Part shown: positions 47,974 to 61,398 of the stretch, piece after piece
How positions within the stretch are numbered: position 1 is the first letter of the stretch
How the letters are laid out: each line of letters opens with the position of its first letter
Assembly (NCBI GenBank): GCA_022828595.1
Contig: JAKGHH010000007.1
Location: 64,282,727-64,346,726 of the forward strand
Origin: Nelumbo lutea
Lineage: Eukaryota > Streptophyta > Magnoliopsida > Proteales > Nelumbonaceae
DNA: 64,000 nucleotides
Direction of reading: 5' to 3'
The notes under the pieces: generated by a model
What the model was told of the DNA's origin: nothing
What the model saw: only the letters and a program-made list of their open reading frames with translations
Databases searched by the model: none
Program-made: the position numbers and the translations under genes

Positions 47974-50678
47974 ACTCCCACTTGCACTTAGGTCCAATCG
48001 GGTATAAGCCAGAGTCCCATACTTTCCATGTGTTTCTCAAATACTTTTTGTGTCAATGGCTTAGGCAATGGGTCTGTTACATCCTCCGCCGACGCTAACT
48101 TTTGAATTAGGACGCCCCCTCTACCAACAATCTCCCGCAGTACATGGTACTTTCTCACGATGTGCTTCGACTTCGATTGGGCTTGTGGCTCCTTAGCCTA
48201 AGCAATCACTGCATTGTTGTCACACAATAATGGGATGGATGATGTACTGGATGGAACTACTCCCAATTCGTGAATGAACTTCTTCATCCACATGGCTTCC
48301 TTGGCAGCTTCACTTGCGGCAATGTATTCGACATCGGTTGTGGAGTCTGTCGTGGACACCTGTTTGCTGCTTTTCCGGCAAACAGTACACGATCCTATCG
48401 TGAAAACATACCTAGATGTAGACTTTCTATCATCTGGATCCGAATGGAAATCGGCATCAGTATACCCCTAGATCTGTAGTGAGCTACCATCGAATACCAG
48501 ACAAAACTCTTTTGTCCTACGAAGGTACTTAAGTATGTTTTTCACAGTAGTCCAGTTCTCCTACCCTGGGTTGGCCTGGAATCTGCTTACCATACTCACT
48601 GCCTGAGCAATGTCAGGACGAGTGCACAACATGGCATACATGAGGCTCTCTATGGCTGAGCAATAGGGAACGTCTTTCATGCCCTCAATCTCCTGAGAGG
48701 TCTTGGGAGTCATCTTCTTGGAGAGAGTAACTCCGTGCCTGAAAGGAACATTTCCCTTCTTGGAGTTCTCCATGCTATATCTCTTGACAATTTTGTTAAT
48801 TAAGCAAATTGGGATAATCCTATTATCCTCTTCGATCTATCTCTATAGAGTTTAACTCCCACGATATAAGAGGCTTCTCCAAGATCTTTCAAGGATAATT
48901 GCTATGAAAGACATACTTTCACTGTAGTTAACATTCTTACATCATTCCCAATGAGTAGAATATTGTCTACATACAGAACGAAGATTGTAACCTTATCCCC
49001 ATTGGTCTTTCTATAAACACAGGGCTTCTCTGAATTCCACTCAAAATCAAACGCTTTGATAGTAGAGTCAAACCGAATGTTCCAACTCCTAGAAGCTTGC
49101 TTAAGTCCATATATGGACTTATTTAATTTACATACCATGTGTTCCTGACCCGCAGCTATGAAACCTTGCGGTTGTCTCATTAGATATCTTCAACAAAATC
49201 TCCATTCAAGAATGTGGTTTCGACATTCATTTGCCAAATCTCATAATCATGGTATACTGCTACAGCTAGTAGAATCCGAATGGATTTAAGCATGGCCACG
49301 GGCGAAAAGGTTTCCTCATAATCAATGCCTTCTTTCTGAGTATACCCTTTTGCCACAAGACGAGCTTTGTAGGTCTCAATCTTACCATCGGGGCCTTTCT
49401 TCCTCTTATAGATCCATTTGCAACCAATTTCTTTTACCCCAGGAGGGGGATCTACTAGAGTACGTACTCCATTGATTTCCATTGAGTCCATCTCAGCTCT
49501 CATGGCATCTATCCACTTCAAGGAATCTATGTCCAACATAGATTCCGCATAAGTAATGGGATCATCCTCACTAGTCAAGGCTTCCACCAGGTAACTATCC
49601 TAATCATAGCCAAAATGGACTGGTGGCCTGGATACCCGAGTAGATCTTCTAGGTTGGTCAATACCTGGAACTTGTGGGACATCTCCCACTGGTCCTAAGC
49701 TCTCCTCATCAAGAACTATTTTCTGACGGTGTGAGTCCAGGATATGATCAATCTCCAAGAACTGTGCATTTCGGCTGCAGAACACCTTCTGCTCACTTGA
49801 GTCATAGAACAGGTAACCTACAGAGCCTTTTGGGTAGCCTATGAATAGGTAGTGGCTGGTCTTGGATTCCAAGTTGTCCTCACTCGTTCTTTTAACGTGC
49901 GTAAGACAACCCCAAATCTTCAAGTGTCTGACACTTGGTTTCTTTCCAGTCCAAAGTTCGTATGGAGTGTTCAGAAACCGATTTGATTGGAACCCGATTC
50001 AGCACGTATAGTGCAGTCTCTAATGCGTATCCCCAAAAGGATGTGGGTAACTCTGAGTGTACAAGAAGTGACCGGATCATATCCAATAAGGTCCTATTCC
50101 TCCTCTCTTAAACACCGTTAAACTGTGGTGTAGCAGGAGGAACTAACTGTGATACTATCCCATGGACCTTTAAGTAGTCCCTGAATTCGTCAAAGAGATA
50201 TTTGCCTCCTCGATCTGATCGAAGGGCCTTAATTTCTCTCCCTAACTGTTTCTCGACCTCTTGTCTGAACTCTTTGAATTTTTCAAAGGATTCGGACTTA
50301 TGTCTTATTAGGTACATGTAACCATACCAACAATAGTCATCGGTAAATGTAATGAAATACACGTGCTGGATACGAGTCCTAACACTCAGAGGACCACATT
50401 CATCACTATGTATAAGGTCAAGCGTGCCTGTACATTTTTCAGGCTTGCCGTTTCATCATCTTACCCTGAAGGCAAGGCTCACAAGTGGGAAGATCTTCTA
50501 CAGTTAGAAAATCCAAAGGACCATCCTTTACCAGCCTTGTGATACGGTCATCACCGATATGGCCAAGTTGGTAATGCCACAGGCACGTGGGATTAACTGT
50601 ATCACGTATTCTTTTTTTGGGATATCAGCCGACGTAGTATCGGCTATGTTAGTTTCTAGAGAAGGATGTACAACAAAG
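47974..50678 (-). pseudogene. Copia pol (pre-integrase to RNase H), element C2
   Basis: Minus-strand Ty1/copia polyprotein, a close relative of C1. Pre-integrase zinc region at about 50610-50430 (LWHYQLGHIGDDRITRLV then CEPCLQGKMMKR), integrase at 50362-49890 ([10 protein letters not shown]), the linker with QPRRSTRVSRPP at 49923-49600, RT at 49587-48780 and RNase H at 48773-48000. The RT active site reads LYVDNILLIGND: the second catalytic aspartate is asparagine. Stops and frame changes occur at about 50430, 50107, 49180 and 48900. It continues upstream beyond the solo LTR at 50679. Confidence 0.88.
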
Positions 50679-52190
50679 TGATAGCTATAAATATATAACT
50701 CTAGCAAGTGTACTAGTTATCAAGTAGTATAATAATATCGTTCCCACGGGGATTTAACAAAATAAGTATTAGAAGCACAGTCTTCCCTAATTATTTGGAC
50801 AGTCGAAATTTAGATTTAAGGAAACAAGAACTACTGAAAATAAAAACTGGAACAAAGAGAAAATGGAAACAAAGGTGATCACTAATCGAATATGCAAATG
50901 AAGAAATCGCTAGGACTTTTGGTCCACCTAACCAATGTAATGAATATTGATGGGTCTGATTATCCAAGACTAATTGTCATTCCTAGAAGCTGAGATTTTT
51001 CCAATTTTATTTAATATTTTCTCTCAAGATATACTAAACCTACGCTCATTAGGTAACCCTTCGATCTCTCGAGTAGAGCTCTCAAGATGGAAGTGCATTA
51101 AGTCCAAGAAAACCATTAAATTCAGATGAATCATGTATATATATCTCTATATACCATTCAATTCACACTATGAATTGTTCTATCAATTATGTGAATTCCT
51201 CTCTCAATTAATTAACATAACCCAAATCAATTAAGAGGTGGCCAAGCTCTTAATTGCAATAAGCACAATAATTCATATATTATATGGAAATCACAATCTT
51301 GGATAAATCAAGAAGATAAAAATATATTCATTAACATGGTTAGGCTTTCCACAGCCCTAGCAAGAAACAAATCAGTTCATAATGGAAGAATTAAAACAAA
51401 GAAAGGGGAAGAAAGAACTCTTGAATTCGCCCATGGTGCTGAGATCTCCTCTTCTTGAAGTTTCTTGAATTCTTGAACCTTTCTTGAACCCTTCTTGACT
51501 GATTGCTCCTTGCTCCTTGATTCAAATCAGAAGTTGAATGATTGAATGATTCAGTGATCAAGTGATCCCTAAAGCTGGCCCGTCTCCTCCTTTATATAGA
51601 TTAAAGGGGAGGGGGTGGTCTCCTACTTTCTCTTGAAGTTGATCTTTACAAGAAATAGAAAGTCTTATCCTAATTCTAATTCTATCTCTTTATCTCTTGA
51701 ACTCAATCCATTTATCACTCTAAGATTACATCAAAAATTAAAATCTAGAAGGACTCTTCTTGGTTTCTTGTTCTTGGATTCGTAATAGACCTCCTCTAAG
51801 AATTGGGCTTCAGCCAGGCTTTTCTACGAGTTGGGCTTCAGTTGCGGATTGGGCCTTCCTATGAATTTGCCATGACTTTGGGCCCGAAATTAACTTCGAT
51901 TCAAGCCGAATCTGTGAAACTCCAAAACATAAAAGTTGTGTAGTTTTCTCTTATCTTTCCAGTGGATCTAGAATCAGCCTATTCAGAGTTCGGAGATGTG
52001 AGTTAGGCCCAAATTACTGAACGATGTCAAAACAGTGAAAAATCATCCGATTTGTCTTTCTTTGCTCTTGATGCCTTCTTTCATACCTTGGACTAAAATA
52101 CAAGAAATATGAGTCAAATTAGATGTTAATTTAGTATAAAATACAGAATAATTGGGGATAAAAATAATATGATAAATTCTACTCTCATCA
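50679..52190 (-). mobile_element. Family A solo LTR (A3) inside copia C2
   Basis: 1512 bp from TGATAGCTAT to ACTCTCATCA with no internal element sequence. Flanks CAAAG (50674-50678) and CATAG (52191-52195) are a target duplication with one mismatch. Copia sequence continues on both sides. Confidence 0.88.
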
Positions 52191-52195
52191 CATAG

Positions 52196-52252
52196 AGACC
52201 GTTCTCCTGTTCCCCGTATGCGATGAATCTGTTTTTTTCTTTTAATAGTAAT
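52196..52252 (-). pseudogene. Copia C2 remnant upstream of pre-integrase
   Basis: A 57-bp piece that reads on as copia (RFIAYGEQENGLY on the minus strand) and continues the C2 frame interrupted by the solo LTR. It is cut at 52253 by the family D LTR. Confidence 0.6.
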
Positions 52253-53796
52253 TGATGAGACTAAAAAGTACCCTATTTTTATCCCCAAATATTCACTCCT
52301 TTTCGTTAATTTAGCACTTAATTGGACACACTACTCTTGTATTTCGATTCAGGGCAAGCAAAAAGCCAATTGGAGAAAACAAGGCAATTCGGATGATTTT
52401 GCACAATTTTCGGAACCATTCAATAATCTGGGCATAACTCTCAATTCTGGACTCCAATTTGGATAATTCAAGAAGCATCGGAAAGATGAAAGAAATTCCC
52501 AAAACTTTTATATTTTAGGTTTTGATAAATTCCATTTGCATCAAAGACGAAACTGGGCCCTAATTCGGAGCAAGTTCGTAGTAAAGCCCATTTCACAATT
52601 GAAGCCCAATTCGCAGAAGAGCCTTGTAACAGCCCAACATATTAAGGTAGCCCAATCTGAATTCAAGAGCCTAAAGTCCCAATTTCAAATTTAACCTCCA
52701 GAAAGAGAGTCTTATTAGATTTAAACTTTGAATGTAATCCTATAAAGATAAGAATATTGGATTAGATCACTAGATAAGAGATGATAGGATTAGTTCAAAA
52801 CAGATTAGGACTTGAAGTTAATCACCTAGGAGTTTGAGAGAGCCCTCCTCCTAAAGCTATATAAAGGGGGGCGGACCAACTTTAGGCATCACTCAATTAG
52901 TCCAACAAGCATCAAGCAGCTCAAGCTACCAAGAAGATCAGTTCGGCCTACTGAGAAGCAAAGCTTAGAGGGTTCGAAAATCATGAGTAGCTAAGCCTTT
53001 TCTTTTCTGGTTCAAGGGGGGAGGTTCAATTGTATCATCCTGAGGTTTTGTATTTAGCTCAAGTTTTTGCTTTTTAATTCAAGTATTTGTTGGTTCTTGT
53101 GCATATTCTTAATGGATGTTAATGTTAATTAGTCTGACAAATTAGTTAATATTGATTTTCCTACTGCTATCCATGGTTCAGTGATCCATAATTGCCATGA
53201 ATAGTGGTACAAGTAGCAATTAGGTTAATATCTTTCTGGGTTAATTGTTCATGACAGCCTTTGACCAATGTATTGACATGTTTTAACCTAAAGGGAATCA
53301 ATGGAACAAGATTCGATAATTGCAGCTATCTCAATTATTGTTATTTTGGTTTAACTATTTTCACAAAGCTTAATGCTATCACTAATTGATATGAAACGCT
53401 ATCGTACCGAGTTGATTAGTGATAAGTGTTGATCGAATGTTAGGTTTGGCCAGCTGATTTAGGAAAACACAAGGTTTATCATGGCTATCCTAATAAATCT
53501 AAGGTTAAATGCTTGAATTGCAAGACTGCCAAAGTCTACCTATGATCAATGACCAAATGACTAACCCGAACCCTTGAATCAGAATTCAGTAAGACTGATT
53601 TCTCTTGTTTGATATTGCTATTTCTTTCTTGTTATTTTAGAAATTTTAGTTATATAATTTTCCCATTCTATTATATTACGCATTCGGCTAAAAAATTATT
53701 CCCTAGCTCCCTATGGAATTTGACCTAGTACCACTATTACTACAAAAATTTTATTGTGGGACTAGCATTAATTTTGAGGGCTTCAACAACCCGTCA
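52253..53796 (+). mobile_element. 5' LTR of Athila-like family D element D1
   Basis: 1544 bp from TGATGAGACTAAAAAG to AACCCGTCA. TATA box TATATAAAG at 52858-52866, followed by a G-run and GCGGACC. Its first about 800 bp are repeated at 61844-62644 (3' LTR). The opening and downstream promoter region resemble family A. Confidence 0.9.
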
Positions 53797-53802
53797 GAAT
53801 TT

Positions 53803-53819
53803 TGGTGCCGTTGCCGGGG
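53803..53819 (+). other. Primer-binding site of D1, tRNA-Asp
   Basis: TGGTGCCGTTGCCGGGG, 16 of 17 bases complementary to tRNA-Asp, six bases after the LTR. Confidence 0.88.
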
Positions 53820-53874
53820 AGCTATTTTAATTTCTTAGCTTATTACCTTCTATTGTGTTAACCTCTTCTGTTTT

Positions 53875-55304
53875 ATGACTCGTGCTTCTCAACAAGGTGA
53901 ACTAGAGTACAACCCCGAAATTGAGAAGACTACCCGTCGTTTAAGGGAGGAGGCGAAGCAAAGGAAGGGCCGTTCACCTAAAAGGGTGAATTATGAATTC
54001 GACCTACCAACTTGTGATCAACCCATCTTCGAAGAGGAAGAAAGGATGGCTGATAGAGAGAGAACACTAAGGGAGTTAGCTGCACTGATCATGAACCAAT
54101 AGCCCATATGCATAATATATCCCACTCTTGAGGTAGCCTTCGAACTAAAATTTGGTTTGATTCAATTACTTCCTATTTTTCATGGCTTTCCAGGTGAGGA
54201 CCCTCATAAACATCTCAAGGAATTCCATGTTGTCTGTGCAAGTATGAAACCACAGGGTATGACCGAGAACCAGCTAAAATTAATAACTTTTTCATTTATT
54301 TTATGACATAAAGCAAAGGATTGGTTATATATTCTTCCTCCTGGTTCGATACGTACATGGGATGAAATGAACATAATATTTTTAGATAATTATTTTTCTG
54401 CATCCTGAGCTACAAACATTTGGAAAGAAATCTATGGAGTTTGGCAGTTTGGTGGTGAGACACTATACAAATATTGGGAAAGATTTAAACAACTTGTTGC
54501 TAGATGTCCACACCACCAAATACCCAGACAACTCTTGATCCAATACTTCTATGAAGGACTCCAACTTATGGATAGAAGTATGGTAGATGCAGCTAGTGAA
54601 GGAGCCTTGGTAAATAAAACACCCGAAGTGGCTAGTGAATTGATTTCCAACATGGCCAAAAATTCACAATAGTTTGGAGCAAGAACAGATAACAGATGGC
54701 ACTACTAGGCATGTTAGTGAGGTAAGTCATGTTAATTTAGAAAATCAAATTTCTGATCTTACTGCTTTGGTAAGACAATTGGCTGCAGGGAAATTGCAAA
54801 CAACTAGGGTATGTGGTGTTTGTTCGATTCCTCGGCATCCTACGGATATGTGTCTATCATTGCAGGATGGCTCGATGTAGCAAGTTAGTGCCATAGGAGG
54901 ATTTCCAGGGCAGCCTCAATGCAAGTCTGATCCCTACTCCAATTACTACAATCTGGGGTGGAGGGATCATCCAAATCTTAGCTACGAAAACCAAGGAGGA
55001 CCATAGGGATATCAGCCCCAAGCTTTCAATAGACAGGCCCCAATTTTAGCACCTATCACAGCGCAAGGCCAACCCTCAAGTTCAGGTATGCCATTAGATG
55101 AAATCGTTAAAGCTCTAGCTACTAACACTCAGCAATTTCAATAGGAAACAAGAGCCAGCATCCAAAACTTGGGGAACCAAATCAGCCAACTTGCTACTTC
55201 CATTAGCAAGTTGGATGTGCAGAATTCCGGGAAATTACCATCATAGATCATAGTTAACCCCAAGGAAAATGCAAGTGCAGTGGTGCTGAGAAGCGGGAAG
55301 GAGT
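53875..55304 (+). pseudogene. Gag of D1, first part
   Basis: Starts MTRASQQGELEYNPEIEKT at 53875. Capsid region at about 54150-54660 (FHGFPGEDPHKHLKEF, KAKDWLYILPPGSI, YFYEGLQ), then a region with CGVCSIPRHPTDMC, a zinc-knuckle-like pattern, near 54820, and a C-terminal heptad-rich part (IQNLGNQISQLATSISKL) followed by NPKENASAVVLRSGKEL. Stops at about 54100, 54303, 54406, 54670, 54878, 55006, 55142 and 55243 disable it. It is interrupted at 55310 by a family A solo LTR and resumes at 56819. Confidence 0.87.
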
Positions 55305-55309
55305 TGCAG

Positions 55310-56813
55310 TGATAGCTATAAATATATAACCCTAGCAAGTGCACCAGTTATCAAGTAGTATAATAATATCATTTCCACAGGGATTTAACAAAATAAGTAT
55401 TAGAATCACAGTTTTCCCTAATTATTTGGATTGTCGAAATTTAGATTTGAGAAAACAAGAACTACTGAAAATAAAGATTGGAACAAAGAAAATAAAAACA
55501 AGGGTGATCACTAATCGAATATGCAAATGATGGAATCGCTAGGACTTTAGGTCTACCTACCCAATGTAATGAATATTGATGGGTCCAATTATCCAAGACT
55601 AATTGTTATTCCCATAAGCTGAGATTTTCACAAATTTATTTAATATTCTCTCTCGAAATATACTAAACCTATGCCCATCAGGTAATCCTTCGATCTCTCA
55701 AGTAGAGCTCTCAAGATGGAAGTGCATTAAGTCCAAGAAAACCATTAAATTCAGATGAATCATGTATATATATCTCTATATACCATTCAATTCACACTAT
55801 GAATTATTCTGTCAATTATTTGAATTCCTCTCTCAATTCATTCACAAAATCCAAATCAATTAAGAGGTGGCCAAGCTCTTAATTGCATTAAGCACAATAA
55901 TTCATAGACTATATGGAAATCACAATCTTGGATAAATCAAGAAGATAAAAATATATTATTAACATGGTTAGGCTTTCTACAGCCCTAGTAAGAAACAAAT
56001 CAGTTCATAATGGAAGAATTAAAACAAACAAAGGAGAAGAAAGAACTCTTGAATTCGCTCATAGTGCTGAGATCTCCTCTTCTTCAAGTTTCTTGAAATC
56101 TTGAACCTTTCTTAACCCTTCTTGACTGATTGCTCCTTGCTTCTTGATTCAGATCAGAAGTTGAATGATTGAATAAGTCAGTGATCAAGCGATGCCTAAT
56201 GCTGGTCCGCCCCCTCCTTTATATAGATTAAAGGGGAGGGGGTGGTCTCCTACTTTCTCTTGAAGTTGATCTTTACAAGAAATAGAAAGTCCTATCCTAA
56301 TTCTAATATTATCTCTTTATCTCTTGAACTCAATCCCTTTTTCACTCTAAGATTACATCAAGAATTTGATCTAGAAGGATTCTTCTTAGTTTCTTGTTCT
56401 TGGATTCGTAATAGACCTCCTCTGCGAATTGGGCTTCAGCCAGGCTTTTCTGCGAGTTGGACTTCAGCTGCGGATTAGGCCTTCGTACGAAATTTCCCTG
56501 AATTCGGGCCCAGAATTGACTTCGGTGCAGGCCGAATCTGTGAAAGTCCAAAATATGAAAGTTGTGGCCTTTCCTCTTATCTTTCTAGTGGATCTTGTAT
56601 CAATTCATTCGGAGTTCGGAGACATGAGTTAGACCCATATCACGGAACAATGTCGAAACTATAAAAAATCATCCGATTTGTCTTTCTTTGCTCTTGATGC
56701 CTTCTTTCATACCCTGGACCAAAATACAAGAGATATGAGTCCAATTAGATGTTAATTTAGTATAAAAGACAGAATAATTGGGGATAAAAATATGATAAAT
56801 TCTACTCTGATCA
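55310..56813 (-). mobile_element. Family A solo LTR (A4) inside D1 gag
   Basis: 1504 bp, TGATAGCTAT to CTCTGATCA, no internal sequence. A perfect target duplication TGCAG flanks it (55305-55309 and 56814-56818). It interrupts D1 gag just after the RSGK motif. Confidence 0.94.
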
Positions 56814-56818
56814 TGCAG

Positions 56819-57735
56819 CCCCAACCTACCTCACCAACGAAGGCAGATAAAGGAGATAAGGAAGAGGAGAGACAAGATTCAAATGAAGGCCCCATTAAGG
56901 TAATACCCAACTCCCGTCTCCCTAAGATTACTAATGCCATTGTACTACCTTTTCCTAGTGGTTGGAAAACAGATCCCAAAGTATGCAAAGTTTCTAAAAG
57001 AATTGTAACAAGAGGAGGCTACAAATCGATGAGAAGGTAAGAGTTGGATAAAATGTTTTTGCTGTCATCAAGAGGACCTTGCCAGAGAAACGTGCTGATC
57101 CAGGTATGTTCACTTTACCTTGTGTGATTGGCAATAAACAAATCGAGCACGCCATGCTAGATTTAGGTGCATCCATCAATGTCATGCCATACTCGATTTA
57201 CTGTGCTTTGAGATTAGGTCCCTTAAAGGAAACTAGGGTTGTCATTCAGCTAGCTGATCGTTCTAATGCTTACCCGGAAGGGATTGTTGAGGATGTGTTG
57301 GTGCAGGTTAATGATTTAATTTTTCCAACCGATTTTTACATCTTGAAGATGGAGGAGGACACAATCACAAGTTCATCCCCACTTCTATTAGGCAGGCCAT
57401 TAATGAAAACTACCAAAACCAAAACAGATGTGGATGCGGATACCCTCTCCATCGAGTTCAATGAAGAGATTATTAAATTTAATATCTTTGAAGCTATGAA
57501 ATATCCAAATGAATGCCATTCTATCTGCTCTATTGACATTGTCGATTGAATTGTGCAGGAAGTTTTTGGAGAAAAGAACATGGATGAAGAACTTGAATTC
57601 AATGCACAATTGGACAGGGAGGAGGAGTTTGAGACATCTTATGACACCCCGAAACCGATCCCGGGACAAAAGGTAATCAATTCTGATCTCCCATCGTCAT
57701 TTTCTCACAAAAAATTGTTGCCTTCTATTTTGTAG
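56819..57735 (+). pseudogene. D1 gag end and aspartic protease
   Basis: Continues gag across the solo LTR. After a stop near 57040 the protease frame opens at about 57079: PGMFTLPCVIGN, active site LDLGASINVMPYSIY near 57160-57200, then PEGIVEDVLVQV and LLLGRPLMKT. Stops at 57547 and 57733 separate it from RT. The protease core itself has no visible lesion. Confidence 0.87.
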
Positions 57736-59472
57736 GCTCTGAAGTTGGAACTAAAAGCCTTACCTGATCACCTTAAGTATGCATACTTGGGCAAAAAAAG
57801 AAACACTGCCCGTGATTATTACGAAAGGGTTAACTGAAGAACAAGAGGAGTGGCTCATCAAAGTCCTAAAGGAAAATAAGGCGGCAATTGTTTGGACCTT
57901 AGCCGACATAAAGGGGGTCAGCCCCTCGATTTGCTTGCATAGGATCCTTTTGGAAGATGGCGCCAAACCAATTAGAGAACCACAAAGAAAACTCAACCCG
58001 GTAATGAAAGAAGTGGGGATGAAAGAAATACTTAAGTTGTTAGATGAAGGGATAATTTTCCCAATTTTGGATAGTAAATGGGTAAGTCTTATACACGTTG
58101 TACCCAAGAAACTAGGATAACCATGGTAAAAAATTAAAATAATGAACTAATCCCAATGAGGGTACAAAGTGGTTGGCGTATGGTAATTGATTTTCAAAAA
58201 CTTAATTTGGCCACTCGAAAGGACTACTTTCCCTTACCCTTCATTGATAAGATGTTAGAAAGATTAACAGGTATTGCCTTCTTTTGTTTTCTCAATGGAT
58301 TCTCAGGATATTATCAGATAGTTATTGCCCAGGAGGACTAAGAGAAAACAACTTTCACTTGCCCATTCGGTACCTTTGCTTACATACGGATGCCTTGCGG
58401 TCTGTGTAACGCTCCGGGCACTTTTCAAAGATGCATGATAAGTATATTTTCTAATTTTATTGAGAAGTGCATTGAAGTGTTCATGGACGATTTTACTGTT
58501 TATGGTGATTCGTTTGATGACTTCTTAAGTAATTTAAGTAAAATTCTGAATCAATGTGTAGAGACAAATCTTGTTTTGAATTATGAAAAATGCCACTTTA
58601 TGGTAAAGGAAGGCATTGTGTTGGGACATGCTATTTCGGCTAGAGGAATAGAGGTTGACAAGGCCAAGTTTGATTTAATTGTGAGCTTACCTTACCCTAC
58701 AAATTTTAGGGAAGTTCGTTCCTTTGTTGGACATGCAGGTTTCTATCGTAGGTTTATCAGGGACTTTTCAAAAATCACCCTGCCATTGTCCAATTTGCTT
58801 CAAAAGGATGTGCCTTTTGATTTTGGAGATGAGTGCAAGGAAGCATTTGACAAGCTCAAGAAACTATTAACAATTGCACCCATTATTCAACCACCTGATT
58901 GGAACTTGCCCTTTGAGATCATGAGCGATGCAAGCAACTATGCGGTAGGGGTTGTTTTAGGTCAACGAGTTGATGGGAGGAGCCACGTCATCTACTATGC
59001 TTCAAAAACATTGAATGCTGCACAGTGCAACTACACAACTATTGAAAATGAGATATTAGCAATTGTGTTTGCTTTAGATAAATTTCGATCATATTTGCTT
59101 GGCTCTAAAGTAATTGTATTTTCTGATCATGCATCTTTGAAATACCTACTAGCGAAAAAGGAGTCAAAACCGAGGCTGATAAGGTGGATACTCTTGCTCC
59201 AAGAGTTAGATTTGGAGATTAAGGATCAAAAGGGAGCTAAAAACTTGGTGGCGGATCATCTAAGTAGGTTGGTAAAAGATGATGACTCCTCACCTATCTC
59301 TAAGTTGTTTCTTGATGAGCAACTGTTTCACATAAAAGGTATGGTTCCTTGGTATGCTGATATTGTGAACTACTTGGTTACCGGAATTTTGCCTAATTAC
59401 CTTAACAAGTCCATGAAGAATAAAATCAGGTATGAGGCAAAATATTATGTATGGGATGAATCCTATCTATGA
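57736..59472 (+). pseudogene. D1 reverse transcriptase and RNase H
   Basis: The best preserved enzyme region in the window; the second half (58390-59472) is open for 360 codons. RT carries [35 protein letters not shown] and [10 protein letters not shown] (about 58477-58505); the connection [18 protein letters not shown]; RNase H with [33 protein letters not shown] and ADHLSRL. Lesions are a frameshift at the A-run near 57792-57799, one near 58115, stops near 58131 and 58339, and TGA at 59470. Confidence 0.9.
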
Positions 59473-60647
59473 AAATTCTGCTATGATCAAGTAATTAGGA
59501 GGTGTGTCCCTGAGAATGAGCATATGTCGATTTTAAGCTTTTGTCATAATTATGCTTGTGGTGGTCATTTTGGGTCAAAGAGAACTGCTCGAAGTTTTTA
59601 GATAGTGGGTTATATTGGGCAACCCTATTTAGAGATGCATACTTGTTTTGTAAAAATTGTGAAAGATATCAACAAACAGGCCCATTATCTCACAGGAATG
59701 AAATGCCCCAAACGCCTATTCTTGTTTGTGAAATCTTTGATGTTTGGGGTATTAATTTCATGGGACCCTTTCCTCCCTCTTGTGGTTTTGTTTATATACT
59801 TTTAGTAGTTGACTATGTCTCGAAATGGGTGGAAGCAAAGGCCACTAGGACTGATGATTCTAAGTGTGTTGTAGGGTTTATCAAATTTAACATTTTCAAT
59901 AGGTTTGGTATTCCTCGAGCCATCATAAGTGATCAAGGCACCCACTTTTGCAATAGAGCCATCAAAGTCTTTCTGAGGAAGTTTGGGGTGCATCACCGAA
60001 TCGCCACTGCTTATCACCCCCAAACTAACGGACAAGCTGAAATTTCCAATAGAGAGGTAAAGTCCATTTTTGAGAAGACGTTGAATCCAAGAAGAAAGGA
60101 TTGGACCCTACGTCTAGATGACACACTTTGGGCATATCGAACAACATACAAAACACCAATAGGGATGTCCCCTTGCATGTTGATTTTTGGCAAATCTTGC
60201 CACTTGCCAATCAAAATTGAACATAGAGCCTATTGGGCAATCAAATGCTGCAATATGAACATAGAAGAAGCTGACAAGGCAAGAAAGCTCCAATTGCAAG
60301 AACTGGAAGAGTTGCAGTTAGAAGCATATGAGAATTTGAAAATAAAAAAAGAGAAGACCAAATTGTTCCATGATAATATACTTTTAAGAAAACAATTTAT
60401 AATTGGACAAAAGGTTTTATTGTACAATTCTCGACTCCAACTCATGCCAGGTAAGTTGGGTTTCATGTGGATGGGTCCATTTGTTATTACTAATGTGTTT
60501 CCTTATGGTGCAGTAGAGATCAAAAGTCTCAATATAGACAAGGTTTTCAAGGTGAATGGGCATCGATTGAAGTTGTTCCATGAGGATGCAAATGTCTCCT
60601 CTACGGTAGACATCTCGTTGGACCTTCCTCGTTATTCATCGAGTTAA
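59473..60647 (+). pseudogene. D1 integrase
   Basis: Inserts element DNA into the genome. The zinc-binding N-terminus (CHNYACGGHFGSKRTA...CKNCERYQQ) is split by a frameshift near 59590; the remaining 59556-60647 is open for 363 codons to the natural end. All three catalytic acids are present: D at 59811-59813, D at 59931-59933 and E at 60039-60041, the last two with the D-35-E spacing. The C-terminal part (VLLYNSRLQLMPGKLGFMW, FKVNGHRLKLFHED) has no chromodomain, consistent with Athila/Tat. The domain could fold, but no continuous Gag-Pol frame leads to it. Confidence 0.9.
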
Positions 60648-61250
60648 AGAAGCAAATGAGGACGTCAAGCATAACGGCTTTAAACAATTGTGCTTGTGGG
60701 ATGCAACCCATTGTGTTTAATTAATTTTGTTATTTTTTTTTTTGATTTATGTGTTTTGCAACTGATTCTATATCTGAAGGAACCCAACAAGGCATACAGG
60801 GAAGTTCCCTCAAATCCTTCTACTATATGCATAACCACATACATTGGGGACAATGTATAACTTAAGTGTGGGGGGATTAGGGAAATTTGGTGGAATTTGG
60901 GATAACCCTAGCATGCTTCGATCATCACTTCTTAACCTTGCCTTTTGAAATTTCTGCTCCCTGGAAAACTTATCCTTGAATGATTTTGACTTATTAGGAA
61001 TCATGTGCTTAAGCTAAATAGATAGGATAGGAAGCAAGCATGACTAACTGAATTTTTTTTTGGCTGCATATGGTACCTCATTATTTTTCGATCAATAGGA
61101 AAGATGCATATAAAGTTATCCGCATGAGGGTTTGATTGATTTTCACATAAATATTTGTCAAACATGGATTGATTATTCTAGAACTTGTTGTATTAGGCAT
61201 ACTGAGACCATGATCAATGAGTTCATGGATCAGATGGCGAGACCTGTTGT

Positions 61251-61316
61251 GCAAAAATAAATAATAAAATAATAAAATAATAAAATAATAAAAAAATAAA
61301 ATAAAATAAAATAATG
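61251..61316. repeat. AATAA/AAAATA simple repeat
   Basis: Short-period A/T repeat in the D1 3' noncoding region, placed where A1 and A2 have homopolymer A or T runs next to the hairpin repeats. Confidence 0.9.
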
Positions 61317-61322
61317 ACTAAT

Positions 61323-61398
61323 GTGAGATGCAGCATAAAATGCACTCGCATCCAGAAACGAAAGTAAGGATGAGATGGAGCATAAAATGCACTCACCC
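61323..61398 (+). repeat. Tandem hairpin repeats, two units (D1)
   Basis: Two units about 46 bp apart with the core AGCATAAAATGCACTC. In unit 1 the arms ATGTGAG and CTCGCAT pair (one G-T wobble) although they differ from the family A arms GTGTGAG/CTCACAC. Confidence 0.85.

Noticed and set aside
57790..57800. Possible programmed frameshift at the A-run between protease and RT of D1
   Set aside because: Other frameshifts and stops flank it, and the other copies show no comparable slippery site; a simple indel explains it.
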